A stretch of DNA of 64,000 bases from Kitasatospora cheerisanensis KCTC 2395 (GTDB lineage Bacteria; Actinomycetota; Actinomycetes; Streptomycetales; Streptomycetaceae). Position numbers and translations under genes: made by a program. The notes under the pieces are model-generated. The model was not told the origin of the DNA and did no database searches. It saw nothing but the letters and a program-made list of their open reading frames with translations. How positions within the stretch are numbered: the first letter of the stretch is position 1; each line of letters opens with the position of its first letter. Where the stretch lies: positions 4,134,410-4,198,409 of the forward strand of contig NZ_KK853997.1 in assembly GCF_000696185.1 (NCBI RefSeq), in the 5' to 3' direction. Shown piece by piece: positions 53,810-63,183 of the stretch.

Positions 53810-54886
53810 GTGGTTCAGCGCGAGCACGGCCCCCGCCTGCGGCCGAGCCTGGACGGCATTCCCAGTTACAAGCCCGGAAAGCCCGCGGGCGTCGACTCCT
53901 TCAAGCTGTCCTCCAACGAGAACCCCTACCCGCCGCTGCCGGGCGTGCTGGAGGCCGCGGTCGCCGCCGCCGGCGACTTCAACCGCTACCCCGACATGGG
54001 CGTCGGCGCGCTCACCGCGGAGATCGCCCAGCGCTTCGGCGTCCCCGTCGAGCACGTCGCCACCGGCACCGGCTCGGTCGGCGTCGCGCAGTCGCTGGTG
54101 CTCGCCACCGCCGCCGAGGGCGACGAAGTCATGTTCGCCTGGCGCTCGTTCGAGGCCTACCCGATCATCACGCAGATCGCCGGCGCCACCCCGGTGCCCG
54201 TCCCGCTCACCGCCGACGAGGGCCACGACCTCGACGCGATGCTCGCGGCGATCACCGACCGCACCCGGCTGATCTTCGTCTGCAACCCCAACAACCCGAC
54301 CGGCGCCGCCCTGCACCGCGAGGAACTGGTCCGCTTCCTGGACGCCGTGCCCGCGCACATCCTGGTCGTCCTCGACGAGGCCTACCGCGAGTTCATCCGC
54401 GACGAGGACGTCCCGGACGGCATCGAGCTCTACCGCGACCGCCCCAACGTCTGCGTGCTGCGCACCTTCTCCAAGGCGTACGGCCTGGCCGGCCTGCGGG
54501 TCGGCTTCGCGATCGGCCACGAGCAGGTCGCCACCGCGCTGCGCAAGACCGCCGTCCCGTTCGGCGTCAGCCAGCTCGCCCAGGACGCCGCGGTCGCCTC
54601 GCTGCGCGCCGAGGACGCCCTGCTGGAGCGGGTCGAGGCGCTGGTCGCCGAGCGCACCCGGGTCACCGCGGCGCTGCGCGCCCAGGGCTGGACGGTCGGC
54701 GACTCCGAGGCCAACTTCGTCTGGCTGCGGCTCGGCGAGCGCACCCTCGACTTCGCCGCCGCCTGCGGCGAGGCCGGCGTGGTGGTCCGCCCGTTCCCCG
54801 GCGAGGGCGTCCGGATCTCGATCGGCGAGGTCGAGGGCAACGACCTGTTCCTGACCGCCGCGGAGGCGTTCCGCAAGGAGATCTGA
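53810..54886 (+). CDS. hisC: Histidinol-phosphate aminotransferase (HisC family)
   Basis: 358 residues from GTG 53810, with GGAGA upstream. PLP fold-type I features: KLSSNENPYPPLPGV, NPNNPTGAALHREEL, LVVLDEAYREF and the Schiff-base Lys in RTFSKAYGLAGLRVGF. The family transaminates imidazole-acetol phosphate; since it is alone here, outside any his operon, it may be a paralog serving aromatic amino acid transamination. A strong hairpin follows. Confidence 0.88.
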   Translation: MVQREHGPRLRPSLDGIPSYKPGKPAGVDSFKLSSNENPYPPLPGVLEAAVAAAGDFNRYPDMGVGALTAEIAQRFGVPVEHVATGTGSVGVAQSLVLATAAEGDEVMFAWRSFEAYPIITQIAGATPVPVPLTADEGHDLDAMLAAITDRTRLIFVCNPNNPTGAALHREELVRFLDAVPAHILVVLDEAYREFIRDEDVPDGIELYRDRPNVCVLRTFSKAYGLAGLRVGFAIGHEQVATALRKTAVPFGVSQLAQDAAVASLRAEDALLERVEALVAERTRVTAALRAQGWTVGDSEANFVWLRLGERTLDFAAACGEAGVVVRPFPGEGVRISIGEVEGNDLFLTAAEAFRKEI

Positions 54887-54914
54887 CCGAACGTCTGATC
54901 GAACGTCAGAAGGT

Positions 54915-54941
54915 GGGGCGGGCAACGCGGTTGCCCGCCCC
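54915..54941 (+). terminator. Terminator after hisC
   Basis: GGGGCGGGCAAC and GTTGCCCGCCCC form a perfect 12-bp stem around GCG, 29 bp past the hisC stop. Confidence 0.9.
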
Positions 54942-54995
54942 GTCGGCGTGGAAGGACTCCCGGCGGCAAGCGAACGCACCGCAGGGAGGCCCCGG

Positions 54996-56288
54996 ATGAG
55001 CCGGCAGCACACCGATCCCACGCCCACCACCTGGTACAACATCCTCCCGGACCTGCCCGAGCCGGTCCCGCCGATGCTCCACCCCGGCACCAAGGAACCG
55101 GTCACCGCCGACGACCTCGCCCCGCTGTTCCCGGCCGAACTCGCCGCCCAGGAACTCGGCGGCCCCCGCGAGGTCGACATCCCCGGCCCCGTCCTCGACC
55201 TGTACCGCCGCTGGCGGCCCGCCCCGCTGCTCCGCGCCGAACGCCTGGAACGGGCCCTGCGCACCCCCGCCCGGATCTACTACAAGTACGAGGGCGGCAA
55301 CCCGACCGGCTCGCACAAGCTCAACACCGCCCTCGCGCAGGCGTACTACAACAAGCGGGCCGGGGTGACCCGGCTGGTCACCGAGACCGGCGCCGGGCAG
55401 TGGGGCAGCGCGCTCGGCCTCGCCTGCTCCTTCCTGGAGCTGGACTGCGAGGTCTTCATGGTCCGGGTCTCCTACGACCAGAAGCCCTACCGGCGGGCCC
55501 TGATGGAGACCTACGGCGCCCGGGTGCACGCCAGCCCCTCCGAACTGACCGCGGCCGGCCGGGCCGCGCTCGCCGAGGACCCGGCCGCCACCGGCAGCCT
55601 CGGCCTGGCCATCGCCGAGGCGGTCGAGTCGGTGGCGGCGGCCGGCGGACGCGCCAAGTACGCGCTCGGCTCGGTGCTCAACCACGTGCTGCTGCACCAG
55701 ACGGTGATCGGGCAGGAGGCGCTCGCCCAGTTCGCCGAACTCGACGACTACCCGGACGTAGTGATCGGCGCGGCCGGCGGCGGCTCCAACTTCGGCGGGC
55801 TCGCCTTCCCGTTCCTCGGCGAGCAGTTGGCGGGCCGCCGCGCCGTGCGGGCGGTCGCCGTGGAGCCCGCGTCCTGCCCCACGCTGACCCGCGGCCGCTA
55901 CGACTACGACTTCGGCGACAGCGCCGGCACCACCCCGCTGATGAAGATGCACACCCTCGGGCACGCCTTCACCCCGCCCGCCATCCACGCCGGCGGGCTG
56001 CGCTACCACGGCATGTCACCGATCGTCAGCCACCTCAAGGAGCTCGGCCTGGTGGAGGCCGTGGCCGTGCCGCAGACCGCCTGCTTCGAGGCCGGGGTGG
56101 CGTTCGCCCGCGCCGAGGGCGTCGTCCCGGCCCCGGAGTCCACCCACGCCGTGCGGGTGGCGATCGACGAGGCGCTGGCCTGCCGGGAGTCCGGCGAGCC
56201 GCGGGCGATCGTGTTCGCGCTGTCCGGGCACGGGCACTTCGACATGCAGGCCTACCTCGACCACTTCGCCGGGAAGCTGACCGACTGA
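54996..56288 (+). CDS. TrpB2-type tryptophan synthase beta-like enzyme
   Basis: 430 residues from ATG 54996, with GGGAGG seven bases upstream. The PLP Lys is in YEGGNPTGSHKLNTALAQAYY and the phosphate-binding loop is GAAGGGSNFGGLAFPF. Length, the WYNILPDLPEPVPPML start and the KYEGGNPTGSHK spacing are those of TrpB2, which works without a TrpA partner in other bacteria and can make Trp from indole and serine. It is remote from any trp operon here. Confidence 0.9.
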   Translation: MSRQHTDPTPTTWYNILPDLPEPVPPMLHPGTKEPVTADDLAPLFPAELAAQELGGPREVDIPGPVLDLYRRWRPAPLLRAERLERALRTPARIYYKYEGGNPTGSHKLNTALAQAYYNKRAGVTRLVTETGAGQWGSALGLACSFLELDCEVFMVRVSYDQKPYRRALMETYGARVHASPSELTAAGRAALAEDPAATGSLGLAIAEAVESVAAAGGRAKYALGSVLNHVLLHQTVIGQEALAQFAELDDYPDVVIGAAGGGSNFGGLAFPFLGEQLAGRRAVRAVAVEPASCPTLTRGRYDYDFGDSAGTTPLMKMHTLGHAFTPPAIHAGGLRYHGMSPIVSHLKELGLVEAVAVPQTACFEAGVAFARAEGVVPAPESTHAVRVAIDEALACRESGEPRAIVFALSGHGHFDMQAYLDHFAGKLTD

Positions 56289-56485
56289 GCGGCCGCCGGC
56301 GGGTGAACCGGGGACGGGACTTCGCTGGGAGGTTTCTGGGAGACCGGTCAAGAGCTGGTGGTCCGCCGGTAGGCCGACGGCCCGCCGGCGGGTGATGCGC
56401 GGCGATTCGTCCGGATCGATGGTCCCAGCCGGCGCCCAGGATCCGCACAGGGCGGCGAAAGAGCACAGGACGATGCTTCTGCGCC

Positions 56486-57880
56486 ATGAAGGTGCTTCCG
56501 CGACGGCGTGGTGCCGTCCTCGTCAACTCCGCGCTCGGCGTGGCCCTGCTGGGCGGGGCCGCGCTGGCGTACACCACCCTGGACAGCGGGACCAGCAAGG
56601 CCGCCACCGGCGCCAAGGTCCGGACCGCCACGGTCACCCAGGGCACGGTCCAGGCCACCGTGTCCGGATCGGGCACGCTGTTCTCGCCCTCCGACGCCGG
56701 TCAGGACTTCACCACCGGCGGCCGGCTGACCGCGGTGAAGGTCTCGGTCGGCGACGCGGTGAAGAAGGGCCAGGTGCTGGCCACCGTCGACACCACCGCC
56801 GCCCAGCAGCAGGTCGACCAGGCGCAGTCCGCGCTGACCGCCGCCGAGGCCAACCTGACCAAGGCCGAGGCCGGCGAGACGGTGACCACCACCGTCCCCG
56901 GCACCGGCGGGTCGGGCTCGGGCTCGGGCGGCTCCGCGGGCTCGTCCGGCCGCAGCGGCACCGGCGCGTCGGGCTCCGGCACGGCCGCGACCACTCCGCA
57001 GCCGACCACCACGACCACCGTGAAGATCGACCAGGCGCAGATCGCCCAGGCCCAGCAGCAGGTCGACAACGCGCAGACCACCCTGACCAACGCGAAGACC
57101 GCGCTGGCCGGCACCACGCTGACCGCCACCACCGACGGCACCGTCGCCTCGGTCTCCGGCAAGGTCGGCGAGACCGTCTCCGGCACCGGGTCCTCCTCCT
57201 CCGGCTCCTCCGGCAGCTCCTCCACGGGCACCAAGACCTCGACCGGCAGCGGCAGTTCGAGCACCACCCCGAGCGGCTTCATCGTGCTCACCAACCCGTC
57301 CGGGATGGAGGTCACCGCGAACTTCTCCGAACTGGACTCGCTGAAGCTGAAGAAGGGCCAGAGCGCCACCGTCACCCTGAACGCGCAGTCCGACACCAAG
57401 CTGGCGGCGAGCGTGCTGTCGGTCAGCTCGCTGCCCTCCAGCTCCACCAACGGCGCCGTGCAGTACGGCGCGGTGCTGCAGATCACCGGTGACACCTCCA
57501 CCCTGCGCACCGGCCTGAGCGCCACCATCTCGGTGGTCACCGGCTCCGCCGAGAACGCCCTGTCGGTGCCCACCGCGGCCCTCCAGGGCACCGGCGCCAC
57601 CCGCACCGCGACCGTGGTCCACGACGACGGCAGCACCGAGCGGGTGCAGGTCGGCGTCGGCATCGAGGGCGACACCACCGTGCAGGTCGTCGACGGCCTC
57701 ACCGCGGGCGAGAAGGTCGAACTGACCGCCACCACCGCGGGCACCGGCAACGGCTTCCCGTCCGGCAGCTTCCCCGGCCTGAACGGCGGCGGCTTCGGCG
57801 GCGGCGCCGGCGGCTTCGGCGGCGGGACCGGCGGGACCGGCGGCGGCACCCGCGGCGGCGGCACCGGGGGCTCGCGCTGA
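56486..57880 (+). CDS. HlyD/MacA-type membrane fusion (adaptor) protein
   Basis: 464 residues. One N-terminal anchor (VNSALGVALLGGAALAYTTL) is followed by a lipoyl/barrel-sandwich domain (VSVGDAVKKGQVLATVDTTAA), a helical hairpin of AQQQVDQAQ repeats with Gly/Ser-rich insertions, a beta-barrel and a C-terminal Gly-rich tail (GGGFGGGAGGFGG). In Gram-positive MacAB-like exporters this protein links to a FtsX-type permease. It overlaps the ATPase gene (TGATG), beginning an operon that continues to the two-component system. The ribosome site is weak. Confidence 0.88.
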   Translation: MKVLPRRRGAVLVNSALGVALLGGAALAYTTLDSGTSKAATGAKVRTATVTQGTVQATVSGSGTLFSPSDAGQDFTTGGRLTAVKVSVGDAVKKGQVLATVDTTAAQQQVDQAQSALTAAEANLTKAEAGETVTTTVPGTGGSGSGSGGSAGSSGRSGTGASGSGTAATTPQPTTTTTVKIDQAQIAQAQQQVDNAQTTLTNAKTALAGTTLTATTDGTVASVSGKVGETVSGTGSSSSGSSGSSSTGTKTSTGSGSSSTTPSGFIVLTNPSGMEVTANFSELDSLKLKKGQSATVTLNAQSDTKLAASVLSVSSLPSSSTNGAVQYGAVLQITGDTSTLRTGLSATISVVTGSAENALSVPTAALQGTGATRTATVVHDDGSTERVQVGVGIEGDTTVQVVDGLTAGEKVELTATTAGTGNGFPSGSFPGLNGGGFGGGAGGFGGGTGGTGGGTRGGGTGGSR

Positions 57881-58652
57881 TGAGCACCGGCAAGCCCCCG
57901 GTGATCCAGGTCCGCCGGGTCACCAAGTCCTACGGCCACGGCGACGCCGTCGTGCACGCCCTGCGCGGCCCGCTCGGCCCGGACGGCGAACCGCTCGGCG
58001 TCGACCTGGACGTCGCCGAGGGCGACTACGTCGCGGTGATGGGCTCGTCCGGCTCCGGCAAGTCCACCCTGATGAACATCCTGGGCTGCCTGGACGTGCC
58101 CACCGCCGGCCGCTACCTGCTGGACGGCACCGACGTCGGCCACCTCGACGAGGGCCAGCTCGCGCTGGTGCGCAACCGCAAGATCGGCTTCGTGTTCCAG
58201 TCGTTCAACCTGGTGCCGCGCACCACCGCGCTGGCCCAGGTCGAACTGCCGCTCGCCTACGCGGGCGTGCGGGCCGCCGAGCGCCGCCGCCGGGCGATGG
58301 CCGCGCTCACCCTGGTCGGCCTCGCCGACCGGGCCGGCCACAAGCCCAACCAGCTCTCCGGCGGCCAGCAGCAGCGCGTCGCGGTGGCCCGGGCGCTGGT
58401 CACCGCGCCCGCGATGCTGCTCGCCGACGAGCCCACCGGCAACCTCGACAGCCGCTCCACCGAGGAGGTGCTGGGCATCATCGACGGCCTCAACGCGCGC
58501 GGCCGCACCGTCGTCACCATCACCCACGAGGACGAGGTGGCCCGGCACGCCAAGCGCGTCGTCCGGCTGGTCGACGGCGCGATCGTCTCCGACGTCCGGC
58601 AGGCCCCGTCGACGGCCCGCCGCCGGCGCTGGCGGCGGGGGTGGTCGCGTGA
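57880..58652 (+). CDS. ABC transporter ATPase, MacB/LolD type (apparent frameshift at the C-terminus)
   Basis: About 257 residues. Walker A is GSSGSGKSTLMNILG, the Q-loop FVFQSFNLVP, the signature LSGGQQQRVAVARAL, Walker B MLLADEPTGNLDS and H-loop THED. Only the last ~16 residues are affected: one missing C at GGCCCCGTC (about 58606) sends the frame far into the permease gene. Adding it gives QAPVDGPPPALAAGVVA and a TGA overlapping the permease GTG (GTGA). It powers the adaptor-permease exporter. Confidence 0.9.
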
Positions 58653-59851
58653 TCGTCTGGCAGATGGTCCGCTTCGCGGTCGGCGGCCTGGCCGCCAACA
58701 AGGTCCGCTCCGCCCTCACCATGCTCGGCGTGCTGATCGGCGTGGCCTCGGTGATCCTGCTGCTCGCGGTCGGCAACGGCTCCTCGGTGGCGGTGAAGGA
58801 GTCCATCACCTCGCTCGGCACCAACTCGCTGACCGTCTCCTCCGCGGCCTCCCGCGGCTCCGCCACCGCCGCCAAGAAGCTCACCGTCGAGGACGCCAAG
58901 GCGCTCGCCTCGGCCACCGACGCCCCCGCCGTCAAGTCGGTCGCCCCGGTGGTCACCACCACCGGAACCGCGCTGTACGGCAACATCTCGTACCAGCCCG
59001 GCCAGATCGTCGGCACTTACCCGGCGTACTTCGAGACCGCCAACCAGAAGGTCGCCAAGGGCGACTACTTCTCCGCCGACGACGTGCTGAACTCCCGCAA
59101 GGTCGCGGTGCTCGGCTCGACCACCGCGAAGGAACTGTTCGCCGCCGAGGACCCGATCGGCAAGAGGATCACCATCGGCGGCACCCCGTTCACCGTGACC
59201 GGCGTGCTCGCCGCCAAGGGCTCCACCGGCTTCAACGACCCCGACGACGTGGTGATCGCCCCGCTGCCGACCGTGCAGAACGCCTTCACCGGCTTCGGCT
59301 CGGTCAACCAGATCCTGGTCCAGGCGTCCTCCGCCGACACCACCACCGAGGCGCAGGCCGACATCACCCGGATCCTGATGGGCACCCACGCCCTGAAGGA
59401 CGCCACCAAGGTCGACTTCCGGATCAGCAACCAGACCTCGCTGCTGAGCGCCCGCGAGTCCACCACCAAGACCTTCACGGTGCTGCTCGGCGCGGTCGCC
59501 GCGATCTCGCTGCTGGTCGGCGGCATCGGCATCACCAACATCATGCTGGTCACCGTCACCGAACGGACCCGGGAGATCGGCATCCGCAAGGCGCTCGGCG
59601 CACCCCGCGCGGTCATCCTCGGCCAGTTCCTCGCCGAGTCCACCCTGCTGTCGATGATCGGCGCCGGCCTCGGCGTGCTCGCCGGGATCGTCGGCTCGCA
59701 CTTCTCGGTGGTCGGCATCAAGCCGGTGGTGATCCCCGAATCGGTGCTCGGCGCGTTCGCCATCGCCGTCGCCATCGGCCTGTTCTTCGGCAGCTACCCC
59801 GCCAACCGGGCCGCCTCGCTGCGCCCCATCGACGCCCTCCGGCACGAGTAG
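58649..59851 (+). CDS. MacB/FtsX-type ABC transporter permease
   Basis: 400 residues from GTG 58649. The first membrane segment (NKVRSALTMLGVLIGVASVILLLAVG) is followed by a large extracytoplasmic MacB_PCD domain and three C-terminal segments including TREIGIRKALGAPRAVILGQFLAESTLLS, the FtsX-domain signature. It forms the membrane part of the exporter with the preceding ATPase and adaptor, and works by mechanotransmission on extracytoplasmic substrates such as peptides or lipids. Confidence 0.92.
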   Translation: MIVWQMVRFAVGGLAANKVRSALTMLGVLIGVASVILLLAVGNGSSVAVKESITSLGTNSLTVSSAASRGSATAAKKLTVEDAKALASATDAPAVKSVAPVVTTTGTALYGNISYQPGQIVGTYPAYFETANQKVAKGDYFSADDVLNSRKVAVLGSTTAKELFAAEDPIGKRITIGGTPFTVTGVLAAKGSTGFNDPDDVVIAPLPTVQNAFTGFGSVNQILVQASSADTTTEAQADITRILMGTHALKDATKVDFRISNQTSLLSARESTTKTFTVLLGAVAAISLLVGGIGITNIMLVTVTERTREIGIRKALGAPRAVILGQFLAESTLLSMIGAGLGVLAGIVGSHFSVVGIKPVVIPESVLGAFAIAVAIGLFFGSYPANRAASLRPIDALRHE

Positions 59852-59864
59852 AAGGAGCCCACCC

Positions 59865-60506
59865 ATGTCGGACGAGCAGGAGCTGCTGGCCACCGCGCCG
59901 GACACCCGCGACATCACCGCCGAGCTGGCCGCGCCGCCGCGCCGCAAGCTCCCCTGGCCCACCCTGGCGCTGGCCGGCGGCCTGATCGCCGTGCTGTCCT
60001 TCGCGGGCGGCGTCTGGTACCAGAAGGACAACGGGAGCGGCACCGGCAGCGGCGCCCGGGCCTCCGGCAACCAGGCCCCCGGCGGCCAGAACGGCGCCCG
60101 CCGCGGCACCGGCCAGGGCGGCTACGGGGGCTACGGCGGCGGCCAGAACGGCCAGGCCGGGCAGGGCGGCGGCCAGTTCCCCGGCGGCGCGGCGGGCGGC
60201 TTCACCCGCGGCACCGTCAAGTCGGTGGACGGCACCACCGTCTACCTGACCGACGCGAACGGGAACACCGTCAAGGTCACCACCGGCGACTCCACCAAGG
60301 TCACCACGACCAAGGAGGGCAAGGTCGGCGACCTGCAGCCCGGCCAGAGCGTCACCGTGATGGGCAGCAAGGGCGCGGACGGCTCCTACAGCGCGACCCA
60401 GCTCACCGAGGGCGGCGCGGGCGGCTTCGGCGGCCGCGGCGGCCAGGCCGGAGCGGGCGGCCAGGGCGGGACCGGCTCCGGTACCGGTTCGAGTACGACC
60501 GGATGA
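59865..60506 (+). CDS. Membrane-anchored Gly-rich protein (DUF5666-like)
   Basis: 213 residues from ATG 59865 with AGAAGGAG upstream. After a short cytoplasmic start there is one membrane segment (LALAGGLIAVLSFAGGVWY), a Gly/Gln-rich stretch, then a small beta domain (GTVKSVDGTTVYLTDANGNTVKV...VGDLQPGQSVTVMG) resembling DUF5666 OB-like repeats, ending in another Gly-rich tail. It is the fourth gene of the exporter operon and is probably an extracytoplasmic accessory. Confidence 0.8.
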   Translation: MSDEQELLATAPDTRDITAELAAPPRRKLPWPTLALAGGLIAVLSFAGGVWYQKDNGSGTGSGARASGNQAPGGQNGARRGTGQGGYGGYGGGQNGQAGQGGGQFPGGAAGGFTRGTVKSVDGTTVYLTDANGNTVKVTTGDSTKVTTTKEGKVGDLQPGQSVTVMGSKGADGSYSATQLTEGGAGGFGGRGGQAGAGGQGGTGSGTGSSTTG

Positions 60507-60657
60507 CTAATCCCTTCTTCATTCACTTTGCGTAGCCTGCCCGGGCTAGGGTCTGTCTGACGGTGTTCGGCCGGGCAGGCCCGGCAGAACACCTCGGACC
60601 GCCCCGGAACCGCCCGGGGCGGCCCCATCGGTCCCGGCCCGGGAGGCGGAGCAGATC

Positions 60658-61419
60658 GTGTCCGGAGCAGTGCAGTCGAGCCCCGTCGCGGCGACCCCGG
60701 GCGGCGGCGAGCCGTTCCTGCTGGTGGTGGACGACGAGCCCAACATCCGCGAACTGCTCTCCGCCAGCCTGCGGTTCTCCGGCTTCCGGGTGGCCTCCGC
60801 CGCCACCGGCCAGGAGGCGCTGGACGCGGTCGCCGCCGAGCGCCCCGACCTGGTGGTGCTCGACGTGATGCTGCCCGACCTGGACGGCTTCACCGTCGTC
60901 CAGCGGCTGCGCGACCAGACCCAGTGGCCGCAGAGCCCCGAGCACGTCCCGGTGCTGTTCCTCACCGCGAAGGACGGCACCGGCGACAAGGTCCAGGGCC
61001 TGGCCGTCGGCGCCGATGACTACGTCACCAAGCCGTTCAGCCTGGAGGAGCTGATCGCCCGGATCCGGGCGATCCTGCGCCGGGCCGGCGGCCCCGCCGA
61101 CGACGGCCGCCTGGTGGTGGCCGACCTCACCCTCGACCCGACCGCGCACGAGGTCACCCGGGGCGGCGTCCCGGTGTCGCTCTCCCCCACCGAGTTCAAG
61201 CTCCTGCACTACCTGATGGCCAACGTCGGCCGGGTGGTCTCCAAGGCGCAGATCCTCGACCACGTGTGGGCGTACGACTTCGGCGGCGACCTCTCCATCG
61301 TCGAGTCGTACATCTCCTACCTGCGCCGCAAGCTCGACTCCGGCCCGGCGCACGGCCCCAAGCTGATCCACACGGTGCGCGGCATCGGCTACGCGCTGCG
61401 CCGCCCGCCGAACAGCTGA
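60658..61419 (+). CDS. OmpR/PhoB-family response regulator
   Basis: 253 residues from GTG 60658, with GGAGGCGGAGCAG upstream. The receiver domain has DDEPN, the phospho-acceptor Asp in LVVLDVMLPDLDGF and the Lys in DDYVTKPFSLEEL. The winged HTH is LSPTEFKLLHYLMANVGRVVSKAQILDHVW with SYISYLRRKLDS. It pairs with the kinase gene starting two bases beyond its stop. A 151-bp gap from the exporter genes suggests its own promoter, with the exporter as likely target. Confidence 0.93.
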   Translation: MSGAVQSSPVAATPGGGEPFLLVVDDEPNIRELLSASLRFSGFRVASAATGQEALDAVAAERPDLVVLDVMLPDLDGFTVVQRLRDQTQWPQSPEHVPVLFLTAKDGTGDKVQGLAVGADDYVTKPFSLEELIARIRAILRRAGGPADDGRLVVADLTLDPTAHEVTRGGVPVSLSPTEFKLLHYLMANVGRVVSKAQILDHVWAYDFGGDLSIVESYISYLRRKLDSGPAHGPKLIHTVRGIGYALRRPPNS

Positions 61420-61420
61420 G

Positions 61421-62884
61421 ATGGCCCGCTTCTCGCTGCGGGTCCGGCTGCTGGTGCTGTCGCTGCTGCTGGTCACCACCGGCCTGGTGGTGAGCGACAC
61501 GCTGGTGCTCGGGGTGGTCCGCGGCCAGCTGGTGGAGCGCGCCGACCAGCAGTTGGAGCGGTACGCCGAACCCCTCTCGCGGCGCGCGCCGACCCGGCAG
61601 CAGACCCCGGTGTCGGTGTTCAGCCCGCAGTCGGTCAGCCGCCGCACCGGCCAGACCCTGCCCAGCGAGTACGTGGTCCGCTACCTGTCCGCGGACGGCA
61701 CGGTGCTGTCGGTGCTGCGCCAGCCGCTGACCGACTCCGAGCCCGCCCCGCAGCTGCCCGCGCTGACCGCCGCCGGGCTGACCCGCCGGGAGGGCGCGCC
61801 GTTCACCGAGAAGGTGCCGCGCGGCAGCGAGTGGCGCTCGCTGGTGCTGCCGCTGCAGCGCACCACCGGCGGCGACTTCAGCTCCCCGCGGTTCGTGCAG
61901 GTCGCGGTGCCGCTGGACGACGTGCAGTCCACCATCAAGCACCTGCGCACCACCTTCTTCACCATCGGCGGCGCGGTCCTGGTCGGCCTGGCCGGGCTGG
62001 GCGCGCTCGCGGTCCGGGCCGGGCTGCGGCCGCTGCGCCAGCTGGAGGCGGGCGCCCAGCGGATAGCCGACGGCGACCTCTCGCACCGGATGCCCGAACT
62101 GCCCGCCCGCACCGAGGTCGGCCGGCTGTCGGCGGCACTGAACCGGATGCTCACCGACATCGAGACGGCGTTCGCCGACCGGGCCGCGTCCGAGCGCCGG
62201 ATGCGCCGCTTCGTCGCCGACGCCTCGCACGAGCTGCGCACCCCGCTGGCCGGCATCCGCGGCTTCGCCGAGCTGCACCGGATGGGCGCGCTGGAGGACG
62301 TCGACCGGGCGATGGACCGGATCGAGTCGGAGGCGGTGCGGATGGGCGGTCTGGTCGAGGACCTGCTGATGCTGGCCCGGCTCGACGAGGAGCGCCCGCT
62401 GAACCTGGCCCCGATGGACCTGCGCACGCTGGCCGCCGACGCCCTGCACGACCTGACCGCGCTGGACCCGGGCCGCCCGGTGTCGCTGACCGGCCCGCGC
62501 GGCGAGGGCGCCCCGCAGCCCGCGCCGGTGCTCGGCGACGAGGCCCGGCTGCGCCAGGTGGTGACCAACCTGGTGGGCAACGCGGTGAAGCACACCCCGC
62601 CGGGCACCGCGGTGCGGATCGGGGTGGGCCGGACCGACGGCAGCTGCCTGCTGGAAGTGGCGGACCGGGGCCCGGGCATGACGGAGGATCAGGCGGCGCT
62701 GGTGTTCGAGCGCTTCTACCGGGTGGACGGCTCCCGGGCGCGCCGGGCCGGCGAGGGCGGGGGAGCGGGCCTGGGGCTGGCGATCGCCTCGGCGCTGGTG
62801 GCCGCGCACGGCGGCGAGCTGTCGCTGCGCACCGCGCCGGGCGACGGCGCGGCCTTCCGGGTGGTCCTGCCGCACCAGTCCTGA
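61421..62884 (+). CDS. Membrane sensor histidine kinase
   Basis: 487 residues. Two membrane segments (LLVLSLLLVTTGLVVSDTLVLGV and FTIGGAVLVGLAGLGALAV) bracket an extracytoplasmic sensor of about 150 residues. HAMP follows, then the phospho-acceptor His in FVADASHELRTPLAGIRGFAE. The ATPase has N (LVGNAVKHTPPGTAV), G1 (DRGPGMTEDQ) and G2 (GGAGLGLAIA) boxes. It partners the response regulator one base upstream. The signal is unknown, possibly a substrate of the adjoining exporter. Confidence 0.93.
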   Translation: MARFSLRVRLLVLSLLLVTTGLVVSDTLVLGVVRGQLVERADQQLERYAEPLSRRAPTRQQTPVSVFSPQSVSRRTGQTLPSEYVVRYLSADGTVLSVLRQPLTDSEPAPQLPALTAAGLTRREGAPFTEKVPRGSEWRSLVLPLQRTTGGDFSSPRFVQVAVPLDDVQSTIKHLRTTFFTIGGAVLVGLAGLGALAVRAGLRPLRQLEAGAQRIADGDLSHRMPELPARTEVGRLSAALNRMLTDIETAFADRAASERRMRRFVADASHELRTPLAGIRGFAELHRMGALEDVDRAMDRIESEAVRMGGLVEDLLMLARLDEERPLNLAPMDLRTLAADALHDLTALDPGRPVSLTGPRGEGAPQPAPVLGDEARLRQVVTNLVGNAVKHTPPGTAVRIGVGRTDGSCLLEVADRGPGMTEDQAALVFERFYRVDGSRARRAGEGGGAGLGLAIASALVAAHGGELSLRTAPGDGAAFRVVLPHQS

Positions 62885-63183
62885 TCCGGGCCCGCCCCGC
62901 CCGCAGGCTGACCTGCGCTGATGCTCCGTCAGTGCGAACGGTGTCAAGCGCCGTTCGGTACAGCGGCGGTGCCCGGCGGCTGCTTGTGAGTGGCCGAGCG
63001 GGCAGCGGATCATCGGACTGTCGGAAAACACCCACCCCCGTGCGAATGCACTGATAAGCATCATGGATACTGCTCTTGTGAACGTGTTCACGTTCACAAG
63101 CGGACAAGCTTGGGCAGGTTCGGCACCCTCGCGTGCTAAATATGCTTTTTGTCCGGTATGCACATCCTGTGAGAGAGGGCGCA
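62885..63183. promoter_or_regulatory. 299-bp cydA control region
   Basis: This gap has no gene. It falls in GC content towards cydA (GTGCTAAATATGCTTTTTG near 63135) and carries a Rex-type operator at 63075-63100. The cydA start GTG 63184 is preceded by GAGAGAGGG. Confidence 0.75.
63075..63100. promoter_or_regulatory. Rex-type operator upstream of cydA
   Basis: CTTGTGAACGTG and CACGTTCACAAG flank TT, a perfect 26-bp palindrome. TGTGAACGTGTTCAC inside it matches the Rex operator core TGTGAANNNNTTCACA except for its last base. Rex represses cyd genes and releases DNA when NADH rises under low oxygen. Confidence 0.8.

Noticed and set aside
56701..59016. 771-codon minus-strand frame across adaptor, ATPase and permease genes
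   Set aside because: Antisense of genes with strong ABC transporter motifs; composition is a mirrored shadow.
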